From NCBI RefSeq assembly GCF_014836595.1, contig NZ_JACSQO010000001.1, forward strand, positions 434,001 through 498,000: a stretch of DNA of 64,000 bases, in the 5' to 3' direction. Under the pieces are notes generated by a model. It did not search any database, was not told the origin of the DNA, and saw nothing but the letters and a program-made list of their open reading frames with translations. Made by a program: the position numbers and the translations under genes. Shown here piece by piece: positions 56,040 to 64,000 of the stretch. This DNA comes from Psychrobacillus faecigallinarum (lineage in GTDB: Bacteria; Bacillota; Bacilli; Bacillales_A; Planococcaceae). The first letter of the stretch is position 1. The number at the start of each line of letters is the position of its first letter.

Positions 56040-58166
56040 TTATTTAACTACTAGCTGACCATCTTCCACTACTGCCACAATGTTACTACCAGGAACCACA
56101 TTTCCTCCAATTAGCATTTTCGCAACAGCAGTTTCAAGATGTCGTTGTATAAATCTTCTTAATGGTCTTGCACCATAAGCTGCATCCGTTCCTTCCTCAA
56201 CTATCCATGCATAGACATTTTCCTCGACTTTCAAAGTAACTTCCTGTTCTAATAAACGATCCTGCAATTGTTTTACATACTTTTTTGCAATCATTTCAAA
56301 ATGATGAGTCGTTAATGAATGGAACATAATAATATCGTCCATCCGATTTAACAGTTCTGGCTTGAAGTGTGCACGAAGTGCTGACATGACAAGTTCCTCG
56401 TCTGATTCTGAAACTTCTCCAGTTGTGTTAGATAAATATTGCGAGCCTATATTAGATGTCAGAATCACTACAGTATTTGTAAAGTTGACAATGCGACCTT
56501 GGCTATCCGTAATTCGACCGTCATCCATTAGCTGCAATAAAATATTCGCTACGTCCGGATGAGCCTTCTCAATTTCGTCCAACAATACAACAGAGTATGG
56601 GTTTCTTCGAACAGCCTCTGTTAGCTGACCGCCCTCCTCATATCCGATATATCCTGGAGGTGCCCCAACCAATCGGGAAACGCTATGCTTTTCCATGTAT
56701 TCAGACATGTCTATTCGGATGAAATGCTCTTCAGAGTCAAACAGGTTAGCTGCCAAAGATTTAGCTAGCTCTGTTTTACCTACTCCTGTCGGTCCTAAAA
56801 ATAGAAATGAGCCTATAGGTTTGTTAGGATCTTTTATGCCTGCTCGTGCTCGCCAAACAGCCTCTGTCACTAATTGAACTGCTTGCTCCTGGCCAACTAC
56901 ACGTTCTCCTAAAGTCTCTTTTAATCGAAGTAGTTTTTCTCTTTCTCCTTCAACAAGCTTAGTAACAGGTATCCCGGTCCACCTAGAAATAATATGTGCT
57001 ATTTCATCGGCGGTCACCTCTTCACGTAGTAAGCGTGAATCATAATCGCTATTTATTTCATCCTCATAAACTTGCAACTCTTTTTCTAAAGGTGGTATTT
57101 TTCCATGACGTAGCTCCGCAGCTTTATTTAAGTCGTAATTGTTTTCAGCTTCCTCAAGTTCTCGGCGGTAACGGTCTAGCATTTCTCTCTTTTGTTGGAC
57201 TACTTGAATTGATTCCTTTTCTGTTTCCCATTTTTGACGCATATCAGCTGAAGATTTCTCTAACTCCTCTAATTCATTACGAAGTTGTTCTAATCTTTTT
57301 TTGCTTGCTGCATCCTTTTCCTTCATCAAAGCTTGTTCTTCAATTTGGAGTTGCATCATTCTTCTCGTTACTTCGTCCAGCTCCTGAGGCATAGAATCTA
57401 TTTCTGTTCGAATCATTGCACAAGCTTCATCTATTAAATCAATCGCTTTGTCTGGTAGAAAGCGCTCCGTAATATAGCGGTTTGAAAGCTGTGAAGCCGC
57501 CACGATTGCCCGGTCATGAATGCGAACACCATGATGCAATTCAAATCTTTCCTTTAATCCACGCAGAATGGAAACAGTATCCTCCACAGAAGGTTCTCTC
57601 ACTAATACTTGCTGAAAACGACGCTCTAATGCTGGATCTTTTTCAATATACATACGATATTCATCTAAAGTAGTTGCTCCAATACAATGAAGCTCCCCTC
57701 GAGCAAGCATAGGCTTCAGCATATTCCCCGCGTCCATTGCTCCATCCGTTTTGCCCGCTCCAACAATAGTGTGAATTTCATCAATAAATAAAATAATTTT
57801 ACCTTCACTTTCTTTAATCTGTTTTAAAACCGCTTGAAGGCGTTCCTCAAATTCACCACGATATTTTGCACCTGCAATTAATGAGCTCATATCCAATTCA
57901 AAAATCTCTTTATCCTTTAATCCTTCAGGAACGTCTTTTTTTACAATACGTTGGGCAAGTCCTTCGACTATAGCTGTTTTCCCCACTCCTGGCTCGCCGA
58001 TGAGAACAGGATTATTTTTTGTTTTTCTTGATAAAATTCGTATTACATTTCTTATTTCCTGATCTCTACCGATCACTGGATCCATCTTTCCGTCCTTTAC
58101 AGCGTTTACTAAATTACGACCGTACGTTTCTAAAGGACTTTTTTGATCTTGTTGGTTCATTTGCAT
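56040..58166 (-). CDS. clpB: Chaperone ClpB lacking the N-terminal domain
   Basis: A 708-residue Hsp100 disaggregase. NBD1 has Walker [10 protein letters not shown] (58-66) and Walker [15 protein letters not shown]; a long coiled-coil middle domain (about 250-370, [20 protein letters not shown]) identifies ClpB rather than ClpC; NBD2 has [15 protein letters not shown] and [14 protein letters not shown]. Normal ClpB is about 860 residues; here the whole Clp_N domain is missing. The start has an ACGGAG site and only about 140 bases separate it from the neighbouring gene, so no N-domain is hidden upstream. It resembles the short ClpB made from an internal start in E. coli. CtsR-like control. Confidence 0.93.
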   Translation of the reverse strand: MQMNQQDQKSPLETYGRNLVNAVKDGKMDPVIGRDQEIRNVIRILSRKTKNNPVLIGEPGVGKTAIVEGLAQRIVKKDVPEGLKDKEIFELDMSSLIAGAKYRGEFEERLQAVLKQIKESEGKIILFIDEIHTIVGAGKTDGAMDAGNMLKPMLARGELHCIGATTLDEYRMYIEKDPALERRFQQVLVREPSVEDTVSILRGLKERFELHHGVRIHDRAIVAASQLSNRYITERFLPDKAIDLIDEACAMIRTEIDSMPQELDEVTRRMMQLQIEEQALMKEKDAASKKRLEQLRNELEELEKSSADMRQKWETEKESIQVVQQKREMLDRYRRELEEAENNYDLNKAAELRHGKIPPLEKELQVYEDEINSDYDSRLLREEVTADEIAHIISRWTGIPVTKLVEGEREKLLRLKETLGERVVGQEQAVQLVTEAVWRARAGIKDPNKPIGSFLFLGPTGVGKTELAKSLAANLFDSEEHFIRIDMSEYMEKHSVSRLVGAPPGYIGYEEGGQLTEAVRRNPYSVVLLDEIEKAHPDVANILLQLMDDGRITDSQGRIVNFTNTVVILTSNIGSQYLSNTTGEVSESDEELVMSALRAHFKPELLNRMDDIIMFHSLTTHHFEMIAKKYVKQLQDRLLEQEVTLKVEENVYAWIVEEGTDAAYGARPLRRFIQRHLETAVAKMLIGGNVVPGSNIVAVVEDGQLVVK

Positions 58167-58190
58167 ATTAACAGCTCCGTTTCACAAAAG

Positions 58191-58207
58191 TTTGACCTTT
58201 ATTGACT
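58191..58207. promoter_or_regulatory. CtsR operator upstream of clpB
   Basis: On the minus strand AGTCAAT-AAA-GGTCAAA, one base off the CtsR heptad repeat RGTCAAA-NAN-RGTCAAA, 25 bases before clpB. CtsR represses clp genes until heat or disulfide stress. Confidence 0.82.
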
Positions 58208-58308
58208 AATATAACTATATAGCTTATTAGCATATTTTGTAAAGAAATTAGCTTAATTTTTATGAAATTATGCTATTATTTAAAGGTATTAGTAAAGGCG
58301 GTGATGGG

Positions 58309-59001
58309 GTGGATAATAGTTTAGTATCCCCGAATATAGGCTTATTATTTAAACAATATGGCTCTATTATAAAATTGGAAAAAGATCGCTCCGTTTATGT
58401 TGAAGGTGAGCTAGCAGAAGAGATTTATCTTGTGATTAGCGGATCTATTGCTATAAATAAAGATACAGAAGGCGGCAAACTACTGACTCTGAGAATTGTA
58501 GGTCCAGACAACTGTATAGGTGAATCTGGTGTTTTTGCAGATAATGCGCATCATAGTTTTTCTGCCCATACATTAGAGACCACTCAGCTATTGATGCTTC
58601 CTAAGAATAAATTTGAAAGTTTTCTCGTGAGTTCTACAGAGCTAATGGTAGAATGGACAAAATATATACAACTCGTATACTTAAAAAATCAGACAAGATT
58701 TCGAGATTTAATGCTTCATGGAAAAAAAGGAGCACTATTTTCAACTTTAATACGTCTGGCTAATACTTATGGGGAAAAACTCCCTGATGATAGTATTAAA
58801 ATAAATTTTCAGCTAACTAATCAGGAAATAGCTAATCTATGTGCTATGAGTAGAGAAGTAGTCAATCGTATGCTAAATGATTTGAAGAATGAGGGTATTG
58901 TTTCTTTTCAAAAAGGAGTTATTACCATTCACGATTTAGAATTATTAAAAAGAGAAAACCAATGCGAGAGCTGTCCTCTATGTGTTTGTCGAATAGATTA
59001 G
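58309..59001 (+). CDS. Crp/Fnr-family regulator with C-terminal cysteine cluster
   Basis: A 230-residue regulator: an N-terminal cyclic-nucleotide-binding-like beta barrel (about 10-120, SIIKLEKDRSVYVEGELAEEIYLVISG), a dimer helix, and a winged helix-turn-helix (INFQLTNQEIANLCAMSREVVNRMLNDLKNEG, about 170-205). The C-terminus is CESCPLCVCRID, four cysteines in nine residues, placed like the iron-sulfur ligands at the C-terminus of B. subtilis Fnr. It could sense oxygen or NO. GTG 58309 follows a GGCGGTGATG site; an ATG at 58270 has none. It diverges from clpB. Confidence 0.85.
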   Translation: MDNSLVSPNIGLLFKQYGSIIKLEKDRSVYVEGELAEEIYLVISGSIAINKDTEGGKLLTLRIVGPDNCIGESGVFADNAHHSFSAHTLETTQLLMLPKNKFESFLVSSTELMVEWTKYIQLVYLKNQTRFRDLMLHGKKGALFSTLIRLANTYGEKLPDDSIKINFQLTNQEIANLCAMSREVVNRMLNDLKNEGIVSFQKGVITIHDLELLKRENQCESCPLCVCRID

Positions 59002-59012
59002 TTTTATTTTTG

Positions 59013-59114
59013 ATTTTCGCTCTAGGTGGATGCTTTCCGCGGGGGAAGCGATACTAAGCTCCGTTTGTGATGTGTCTTATCTGTCTCCCTTCTCCCGCTA
59101 ATTCGCCACCTAAT
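59013..59114 (-). repeat. Dispersed copy of the structured repeat
   Basis: Read on the minus strand: TAGGTGGCGA, then GGGAGACAGATAAGAC, ATCACAAACGGAG, CCCCCGCGGAAAGC, CATCCACCTAGAGCGAAAATCA. TAGGTGG and CCACCTA can form an outer stem. It lies between the Crp/Fnr gene and yitW at convergent 3' ends. Confidence 0.75.
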
Positions 59115-59171
59115 GCTTCAATAACAGTTTGTGTAATAATCTCTCAAATAAAATTTAATATCCAAGCAAAT

Positions 59172-59209
59172 AAAAAACATTCCGCCCACATATGGACGGA
59201 ATGTTTTTT
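59172..59209. terminator. Terminator after yitW
   Basis: Perfect AAAAAACATTCCG stem (59172-59184 with 59197-59209), overlapping the yitW stop codon. Confidence 0.9.
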
Positions 59210-59516
59210 ATCTAATACCTAATGCAATTTTAGCGTAACGAGACATATTGTCTTTTGACCATGGCGGATTCCAAACAATGTTAACCTCGGTTTCTTTTAC
59301 TTCTGGTAATTCTCCAAGCGCAGTTTTTACTTGATCAACAATCATCGGTCCCATTGGGCAACCAATAGAAGTTAGCGTCATCGTAACTGTAGCCTGTCCT
59401 TCATCTGTTAAATCTACATCATATACTAAGCCCAAATTGACAATATCAACGCCCAGTTCTGGGTCAATAACATTCTCAAGTGCAGACATCATACTATCTT
59501 TCATATCTTGATCCAT
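59208..59516 (-). CDS. yitW: Iron-sulfur cluster assembly protein YitW (DUF59/MIP18)
   Basis: A 102-residue SufT/MIP18-like factor: VIDPELGVDIVNLGLVYDV and TLTSIGCPMGPMI with the conserved cysteine (about 56). It helps mature Fe-S proteins. ATG 59516 follows AAGGAGG; the longer reading adds a non-conserved stretch. Length equals B. subtilis YitW. Confidence 0.93.
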   Translation of the reverse strand: MDQDMKDSMMSALENVIDPELGVDIVNLGLVYDVDLTDEGQATVTMTLTSIGCPMGPMIVDQVKTALGELPEVKETEVNIVWNPPWSKDNMSRYAKIALGIR

Positions 59517-59565
59517 ACTGATAACCTCCTTACTTCTTTCATTCATCATAACAAAGAAGTAGCTT

Positions 59566-60324
59566 TTATGCCAAACAGTTTGCTAGCCATTCTGTTGCTC
59601 GTAGCATACCTTTTCTGGAAACAGCATGGCCAGAATTTTTTTCCTTCATAAATTCAATCTGAGACTCACCGTATTTTACAATCAAATCATCAATAAATTT
59701 CGAGGTTGGTGCAAAAGGTACTACTTCGTCCTTCGAACCGTGCCAGAAAAATAGCGGCTTGTTTGCTAACTTTTCTAGTTGGTTAGATGCATCAAATACA
59801 GACAGCGTTTCAAACATTTTTCTTTTTTCTTCTTCATTCAATGGAACTTTAAAGCCTCTTTTTTCAATTAATTCAATTTGAGCTTTTGCTAACTCTACAT
59901 AGCCTGGAGTACCCATCATAATTGCTGCTGCATCGATCCAAGGATACGCAGTTAAACACCCAAGAGTAGTTATACCTCCCATAGAGGTTCCAGCCACCCC
60001 AATTTTTTGTCCATTATCATAACCTCGAGTACTTAGCTCCTGCTTTAGTTTACCAAGCTCTTCTATGGAAGTTAAAACTATTTCCCAAAATCTAAGGCTT
60101 ATTTGTACTTGGTCTAACTTCATATCGCGATCTCCATGTAAATGAGCGTCGGGCATAATCACTCTACAGCCTTTACTAACTAACTGGTACGCATAATGAA
60201 GATTATGTTCTTTTCCACTTTCAAATCCATGTAGGAAAAAAACTACTGGTGCATTTTTATCAAAGTTATCATTAAATATATGTAAGACAGAAATTTCTCC
60301 CCAATTTTCTAAATTAGTAATCAT
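59566..60324 (-). CDS. yitV: Alpha/beta-hydrolase YitV
   Basis: A 252-residue predicted esterase: PVVFFLHGFESG (oxyanion region), nucleophile in VAGTSMGGITTLG (about 115), Asp in HGSKDEVVP and final His in SGHAVSRKG. It lies 50 bases upstream of yitW on the same strand, and diverges from yitU. Confidence 0.92.
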   Translation of the reverse strand: MITNLENWGEISVLHIFNDNFDKNAPVVFFLHGFESGKEHNLHYAYQLVSKGCRVIMPDAHLHGDRDMKLDQVQISLRFWEIVLTSIEELGKLKQELSTRGYDNGQKIGVAGTSMGGITTLGCLTAYPWIDAAAIMMGTPGYVELAKAQIELIEKRGFKVPLNEEEKRKMFETLSVFDASNQLEKLANKPLFFWHGSKDEVVPFAPTSKFIDDLIVKYGESQIEFMKEKNSGHAVSRKGMLRATEWLANCLA

Positions 60325-60458
60325 TTAAGTCACCCCTCATTTGTATTATTACTATTTTAACAAAGCAAATCTTTTTTTACAAAATCGCAACATTCTACAT
60401 TTTGACGTTGTCTTTGGAACAAGATAAACTTTATATAGAATAGAGGGGGAATTTTCTC

Positions 60459-61268
60459 ATGGAACGTCACTTAATTGTATTAGATTTAGATGGTACTTTG
60501 TTAACAGACGAAAAAGTAATATCGGAAAACACTAAAACTACATTATTAAAAGCTAAGAGTGAAGGTCATGAAGTTATGATTGCAACAGGGAGACCTTTTC
60601 GATCTAGTGAAATGTACTATAGAGAGCTTGGCTTGACTACACCAATAGTTAATTTTAACGGTGCCTTTGTTCATCACCCAAATAATCGTTCATGGGATAT
60701 GATACACAAACCGATAAGCCTAAACGTAGTAAAAGAAGTTGTAGAAGCTGTTCAGAACTATTCTATAAAAAATATGCTCGCTGAAGTTCTAGATGACGTA
60801 TACTTACATTATCATGATGAACAAATGTTATCTGCCTTTGCACTAGGAAATCCACAAATAACAACTGGAGATTTACGTACCTTTCTTAAAGCTGATCCTA
60901 CTAGTCTTCTCATACATGCTGACGAAAATTCTGTAGACCTGGTAAGGAAGCATTTACGGGATGTACATGCAGAGGTTATTGACCATCGTAGATGGGGTGC
61001 GCCATGGGATGTTATTGAAATTGTTAGGCATGGCTTAAATAAAGCTGTAGGCTTAGACCATGTTTCTAAATATTTGAATATCCCTAAGGATAGAATTATT
61101 GCATTTGGAGATGAAGACAACGATCTTGAAATGATTGAATATGCTGGAGTTGGTGTAGCTATGGGAAATGCGATTTCACCGCTTCAAAACATAGCCAATG
61201 AAATAACTTCCACAAATAATGAAGATGGTATTGCAGAATTCTTAAAAGAAAGATTAAAATTGAATTAA
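60459..61268 (+). CDS. yitU: HAD-superfamily (Cof/IIB) phosphatase YitU
   Basis: A 269-residue HAD phosphatase. Motif I is VLDLDGTLLTDE (9-18), motif II ATGRPFRSS, motif III lysine around GLNKAVGLD and motif IV FGDEDNDLEMI. A Cof-type cap separates the halves. B. subtilis YitU can dephosphorylate flavin precursor among others; specificity here is unproven. GAGGGGG precedes the ATG. Confidence 0.94.
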   Translation: MERHLIVLDLDGTLLTDEKVISENTKTTLLKAKSEGHEVMIATGRPFRSSEMYYRELGLTTPIVNFNGAFVHHPNNRSWDMIHKPISLNVVKEVVEAVQNYSIKNMLAEVLDDVYLHYHDEQMLSAFALGNPQITTGDLRTFLKADPTSLLIHADENSVDLVRKHLRDVHAEVIDHRRWGAPWDVIEIVRHGLNKAVGLDHVSKYLNIPKDRIIAFGDEDNDLEMIEYAGVGVAMGNAISPLQNIANEITSTNNEDGIAEFLKERLKLN

Positions 61269-61296
61269 CAAATTCACAATTTTTAGGAGGGTTAAA

Positions 61297-62148
61297 ATGA
61301 AATTATTTGCTGACAGTGCTTGTGATTTGCCTAAGTCATTTTTTGAGTTAAGCCAAGTTGAACTAGCACCTCTTCGTGTTCATGTTGGTAATAAAGAATA
61401 TGAAGATATTAATGATATAGAATCTACAGAGGTGTATGCGGCTATTCGTAGAGGTGAACAGCCTAAAACCTCTCAGGCTTCTCCAGAGCACTTCCTTCGA
61501 ATTTTTGAAGAATTAGCTAAATCAGGCGATGAGGGTCTATACATAGCTTTCTCTTCTGAACTATCTGGCACATACTCTACGGCTGTCATGATGAAGGAAC
61601 AACTATTAGAAACCTATCCCGATTTAAAACTAACGATAATCGACTCCAAATGTGCTTCACTTGGATATGGTCTTCTTGTGAAGGAAGCAGTTAAATTAAA
61701 AGAAGAAGGTCTTAATTTAGCATCTATAGAAGATAAAATTAGAAGAAATGCTAAGAATATGGAGCATTTGTTTACGGTAGATGACTTAGATTATTTGGCA
61801 CGTGGTGGTCGAGTATCGAAAGCAAGTGCTTTTATTGGTGGGCTTTTAAATATTAAACCAATTCTTCATGTAGAAGATGGCAAACTTGTACCAATCGAGA
61901 AAATACGTGGTACAAAAAAAGTGATGAAACGTATTATTGAATTAATCGAGGAACGTGGCGGTAATCTTGCAGGTCAAGTAGTTGCCATTAGCCATGCCGA
62001 AGTTGAAGAAAGAGCTAATGAGCTCAAACAAATGATACAAGAACGTTTTCAAGCAGAAGATGTAGAGATTCATCTGATAGGGTCAACTATCGGAGCACAT
62101 ACTGGACCTGGAGCAATCTCTGTGTTCTTTTTAAATAAAGAAGCTTAA
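61297..62148 (+). CDS. DegV-family fatty-acid-binding protein
   Basis: A 283-residue FakB/DegV protein: DSACDLP (7-13), KTSQASPEHFL, SSELSGTYSTA, GLLVKEA, VDDLDYLARGGRVS, GGLLNIKPIL and GAHTGPGAISVFF. DegV proteins present fatty acid to the kinase FakA for phosphorylation. In the order of the yit locus it corresponds to yitS. It lies 28 bases after yitU behind AGGAGGG. Confidence 0.93.
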   Translation: MKLFADSACDLPKSFFELSQVELAPLRVHVGNKEYEDINDIESTEVYAAIRRGEQPKTSQASPEHFLRIFEELAKSGDEGLYIAFSSELSGTYSTAVMMKEQLLETYPDLKLTIIDSKCASLGYGLLVKEAVKLKEEGLNLASIEDKIRRNAKNMEHLFTVDDLDYLARGGRVSKASAFIGGLLNIKPILHVEDGKLVPIEKIRGTKKVMKRIIELIEERGGNLAGQVVAISHAEVEERANELKQMIQERFQAEDVEIHLIGSTIGAHTGPGAISVFFLNKEA

Positions 62149-62154
62149 AAGTTT

Positions 62155-62190
62155 AAAAGACATTTCTATTAATAGATTTGTCTTTTTTAT
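62155..62190 (+). terminator. Terminator after the DegV gene
   Basis: AAAAGACA/TGTCTTTT outer stem with inner TCTATTAATAGA palindrome and T-rich tail. Confidence 0.82.
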
Positions 62191-62266
62191 TTGTAAGGAT
62201 ATTTTACACCTCTTAGCACATAATAAGTTGGACTTAAGTCGACATTTGCTGAAATGGAGTGAAATA

Positions 62267-62770
62267 ATGGGTATTTTATCTGGAAATCAAAAAGAACAGC
62301 CTTTACACTGTGGTGAAGTGTTTGCTCTTTGGACTAATCTAACAACAAACCAAGGTTTAATCGCAGCTCACCAAACTTTTTATAACCACACTGGAGATAC
62401 TGAATTAAAGAAAATCATTGAAGACTCTGTTGAGGACATGAAAGAAGAAAATAAACAATTAGAAAAGATCTTGAAAGAAAATGGGATCGGACTTCCTCCT
62501 GCCCCACCTGAACGACCAGTAGCAAATTTAGAGGACATCCCTATAGGGGCTAGATTCAATGATCCTGAAATTGCTGCCGCTTTAGCTATTGATGGCGCTG
62601 CTGGTTTGGTAGCATGCAGTAAAGCAATGGGTATTTCCACAAGAGAAGACATCGGCATGATGTATGGTCAATTTCATATGAAAAAGGCGCAATTAGGTGC
62701 TAAATTATTGAGATTGAGCAAGGAAAAGGGCTGGTTAATCCTCCCTCCTCTTCATCCAGAGCCTAAATGA
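62267..62770 (+). CDS. DUF3231-family protein
   Basis: A 167-residue, largely helical protein of the DUF3231 family (HCGEVFALWTNLTTNQGLIA, EENKQLEKILKENGIGLPPAPPERP). One DUF3231 repeat of about 165 residues is present; other members carry two. ATG 62267 follows GGAGTG; the frame is open to 62228 but without a site. It may bind metal through conserved His and Glu residues; function unknown. Confidence 0.82.
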   Translation: MGILSGNQKEQPLHCGEVFALWTNLTTNQGLIAAHQTFYNHTGDTELKKIIEDSVEDMKEENKQLEKILKENGIGLPPAPPERPVANLEDIPIGARFNDPEIAAALAIDGAAGLVACSKAMGISTREDIGMMYGQFHMKKAQLGAKLLRLSKEKGWLILPPLHPEPK

Positions 62771-62774
62771 TTTT

Positions 62775-62806
62775 AAAGGGACGTGACTATCATGTCCCTT
62801 TAATCT
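62775..62806 (+). terminator. Terminator after the DUF3231 gene
   Basis: AAAGGGAC/GTCCCTTT stem with extra TGA/TCA pairs; modest T tail. Confidence 0.75.
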
Positions 62807-62939
62807 TTTCATCAGAATATTAAATGTTGAGTTGTAGGAATAAGTTCTATAGATGATGACAAATTATCCCTTATTCGAATTATCAGCTCTTACTTGAAAC
62901 AAAAAATTCGAAGTCCTTCAAATTAATTAAATCCTTAAT

Positions 62940-62977
62940 TAAAAAAACTATCTCTTAGCTTTAAGCCAAGAGATAGT
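62940..62977 (-). terminator. Terminator after the GH13 gene
   Basis: ACTATCTCTT/AAGAGATAGT stem (62947-62977), T7 on the minus strand. Confidence 0.88.
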
Positions 62978-62985
62978 CATTATTT

Positions 62986-64000
62986 TCATTTCGCTTTTTT
63001 ACGATCGTCATCTCTTCTTCTTTGTTTTCCTTTTTTCCAAACTACTACTAGGAAAACAATGAATAATAGGTATGAGATTCCCATAGCAACAATATAGGCT
63101 GTGTTTAGACCTTTTCGTTCTGTTACTTGGAAGACTTCTACTATTTCACGGTCAATAACTAAACGGTAAGATCCATCATCTGAAGGCCTTACGATGTCTG
63201 ATTCAAAAAGCCCCCTAAGCTCTTTATCTTCTCCAACAATATCGCTAGAAAGATCAATTCGCTGTGTGGCGCTTGTGTTATTGATTACAATAATAAAGGT
63301 TTCATCATCTGAAGAACGTTTATAAACAACATAACCATTTTCATTTTTTAATAGTTCTGTATCTCCAGAGCGTATGGTATCTGATTTTGCTCGAATAGAG
63401 TTAATATCTTTAATATATTCAATCAGTTCCTCATCTACTCGAAAGTTCATGATTTGATGACTTTCTTCTGGGATTTGTCCATTCATCGCAATCTCTGTAC
63501 CATACGTCATATAAGGCACTCCCGGTAAAGTCAGCATTGTCCCAATCGCTGTACGAATACGAGTTGGTGGAAACATGTTTTCCAATGCACTATGATAAGT
63601 AAATCTTTCAGACGTTAAACTATCAATCATCAATAAATCATTGAAATCTGTAGCGCCAATTACCTCAGAAGGATAATCTGTATTTTTAAAAGCATCCCTA
63701 AAATCAATCATTCGCTGTTCTGAATAATTGACATCAAAGTCTGCCTCACTCTCTTCTAATGCAATAATGTACATTGGGTCACGCACTTCTTTTAATGCTT
63801 CTATTAATTCATTTAAAAAATCAGTAGGAGCCCCTTCAAGTTCTGATAGCTTAACACCATCAAATTTATATTTTGTAGCAAACTCAACAATACTTTCCTT
63901 TAAGGCTGCTTGTACTTCTTCATTTTTCAAGTCTAAAGTCAGTTTTCCATTGTCAGTCGAAGTTATCCAGTCTTGTTTATCTGCTTCTGAAGCCCAAGCA
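62986..64000 (-). CDS. Membrane-anchored GH13 (alpha-amylase family) protein, probably inactive, 5' part outside window
   Basis: The frame is open to the window edge, giving the last 337 residues of a GH13 barrel, its C-terminal beta domain (FIIVINNTSATQRIDLSS), and a single membrane anchor (YIVAMGISYLLFIVFLVVVW) followed by a basic tail. PGVPYMTYGTEIAMNG matches the TPGIPIVYYGTEIA strand of this family. Region II reads DGVKLSELEG where active enzymes have DGxRxD, so the nucleophile Asp is Ser; region IV reads IDSLTSERFT where they have DNHDxxRFT. The Glu of region III (ALEES) seems kept. A binding or scaffold role is more likely than hydrolysis. Confidence 0.8.
   Translation of the reverse strand, partial: AWASEADKQDWITSTDNGKLTLDLKNEEVQAALKESIVEFATKYKFDGVKLSELEGAPTDFLNELIEALKEVRDPMYIIALEESEADFDVNYSEQRMIDFRDAFKNTDYPSEVIGATDFNDLLMIDSLTSERFTYHSALENMFPPTRIRTAIGTMLTLPGVPYMTYGTEIAMNGQIPEESHQIMNFRVDEELIEYIKDINSIRAKSDTIRSGDTELLKNENGYVVYKRSSDDETFIIVINNTSATQRIDLSSDIVGEDKELRGLFESDIVRPSDDGSYRLVIDREIVEVFQVTERKGLNTAYIVAMGISYLLFIVFLVVVWKKGKQRRRDDDRKKAK

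Overview
The window is chromosomal DNA of an endospore-forming, low-GC Bacillales bacterium. Evidence is the AT-rich sequence, AGGAGG-type ribosome sites on nearly every gene, the sporulation genes (spoVAC/AD/AE, spoVIF, yjcZ-type, CotY/CotZ) and gene order that follows the Bacillus subtilis yjb/yjc, fab, opp and yit loci. A Planococcaceae-like relative (for example Psychrobacillus) is a plausible guess, but the genus cannot be fixed from this sequence. There is no rRNA, tRNA, CRISPR array, prophage or insertion sequence. Apart from one family of intergenic repeats, the window looks like core genome.

Layout. 1-9 kb: a cut KtrB/TrkH potassium channel, a TerC-family metal exporter behind a yybP-ykoY manganese riboswitch, an SDR reductase, a SwrC-like RND pump, a 213-bp tandem repeat array and prfC. 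9-18.4 kb: an M42 peptidase, a sporulation-type PAS histidine kinase, a PAS-GGDEF-EAL protein, an aldehyde dehydrogenase, a small ORF behind a sigma-B-like promoter, a beta-lactamase-fold gene broken at an A10 tract and a PgpA-like protein. 18.4-26 kb: yjcHGF, spoVIF, yjcZ, the spoVA operon behind a sigma-G-like promoter, coat genes and mgtE. 26-39 kb: yjbO-nadF-relQ-yjbL, yjbK, yjbJ, yjbI-yjbH, the RoxS/RsaE small RNA with a Rex-type operator, pepF, coiA, mecA, spxA and a secreted glycoside hydrolase-like protein. 39-53 kb: two oligopeptide ABC operons around a T-box-controlled trpS. 53-64 kb: fabF/fabH under a FapR-type operator, a ClpB that lacks its N-terminal domain behind a CtsR-type operator, a Crp/Fnr regulator with a C-terminal cysteine cluster, yitW/V/U, a DegV protein, a DUF3231 protein and the end of a membrane-anchored GH13 protein that seems to have lost catalytic residues.

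How the genes work together. The 28-37 kb block is a redox and proteolysis module: Spx, its ClpX adaptor YjbH, the ClpC adaptor MecA, a truncated haemoglobin, the alarmone synthase RelQ and RoxS. Transition-state and nutrient circuits (peptide uptake, a CodY-like box, sporulation kinase, c-di-GMP enzyme) surround it. The points most worth a second look are the repeat family with paired stem changes, a consensus sigma-B promoter with no ORF at 38.8 kb, the N-domain-less ClpB, the apparently inactive GH13 protein, the A10 frameshift and the two genes without a normal start codon.
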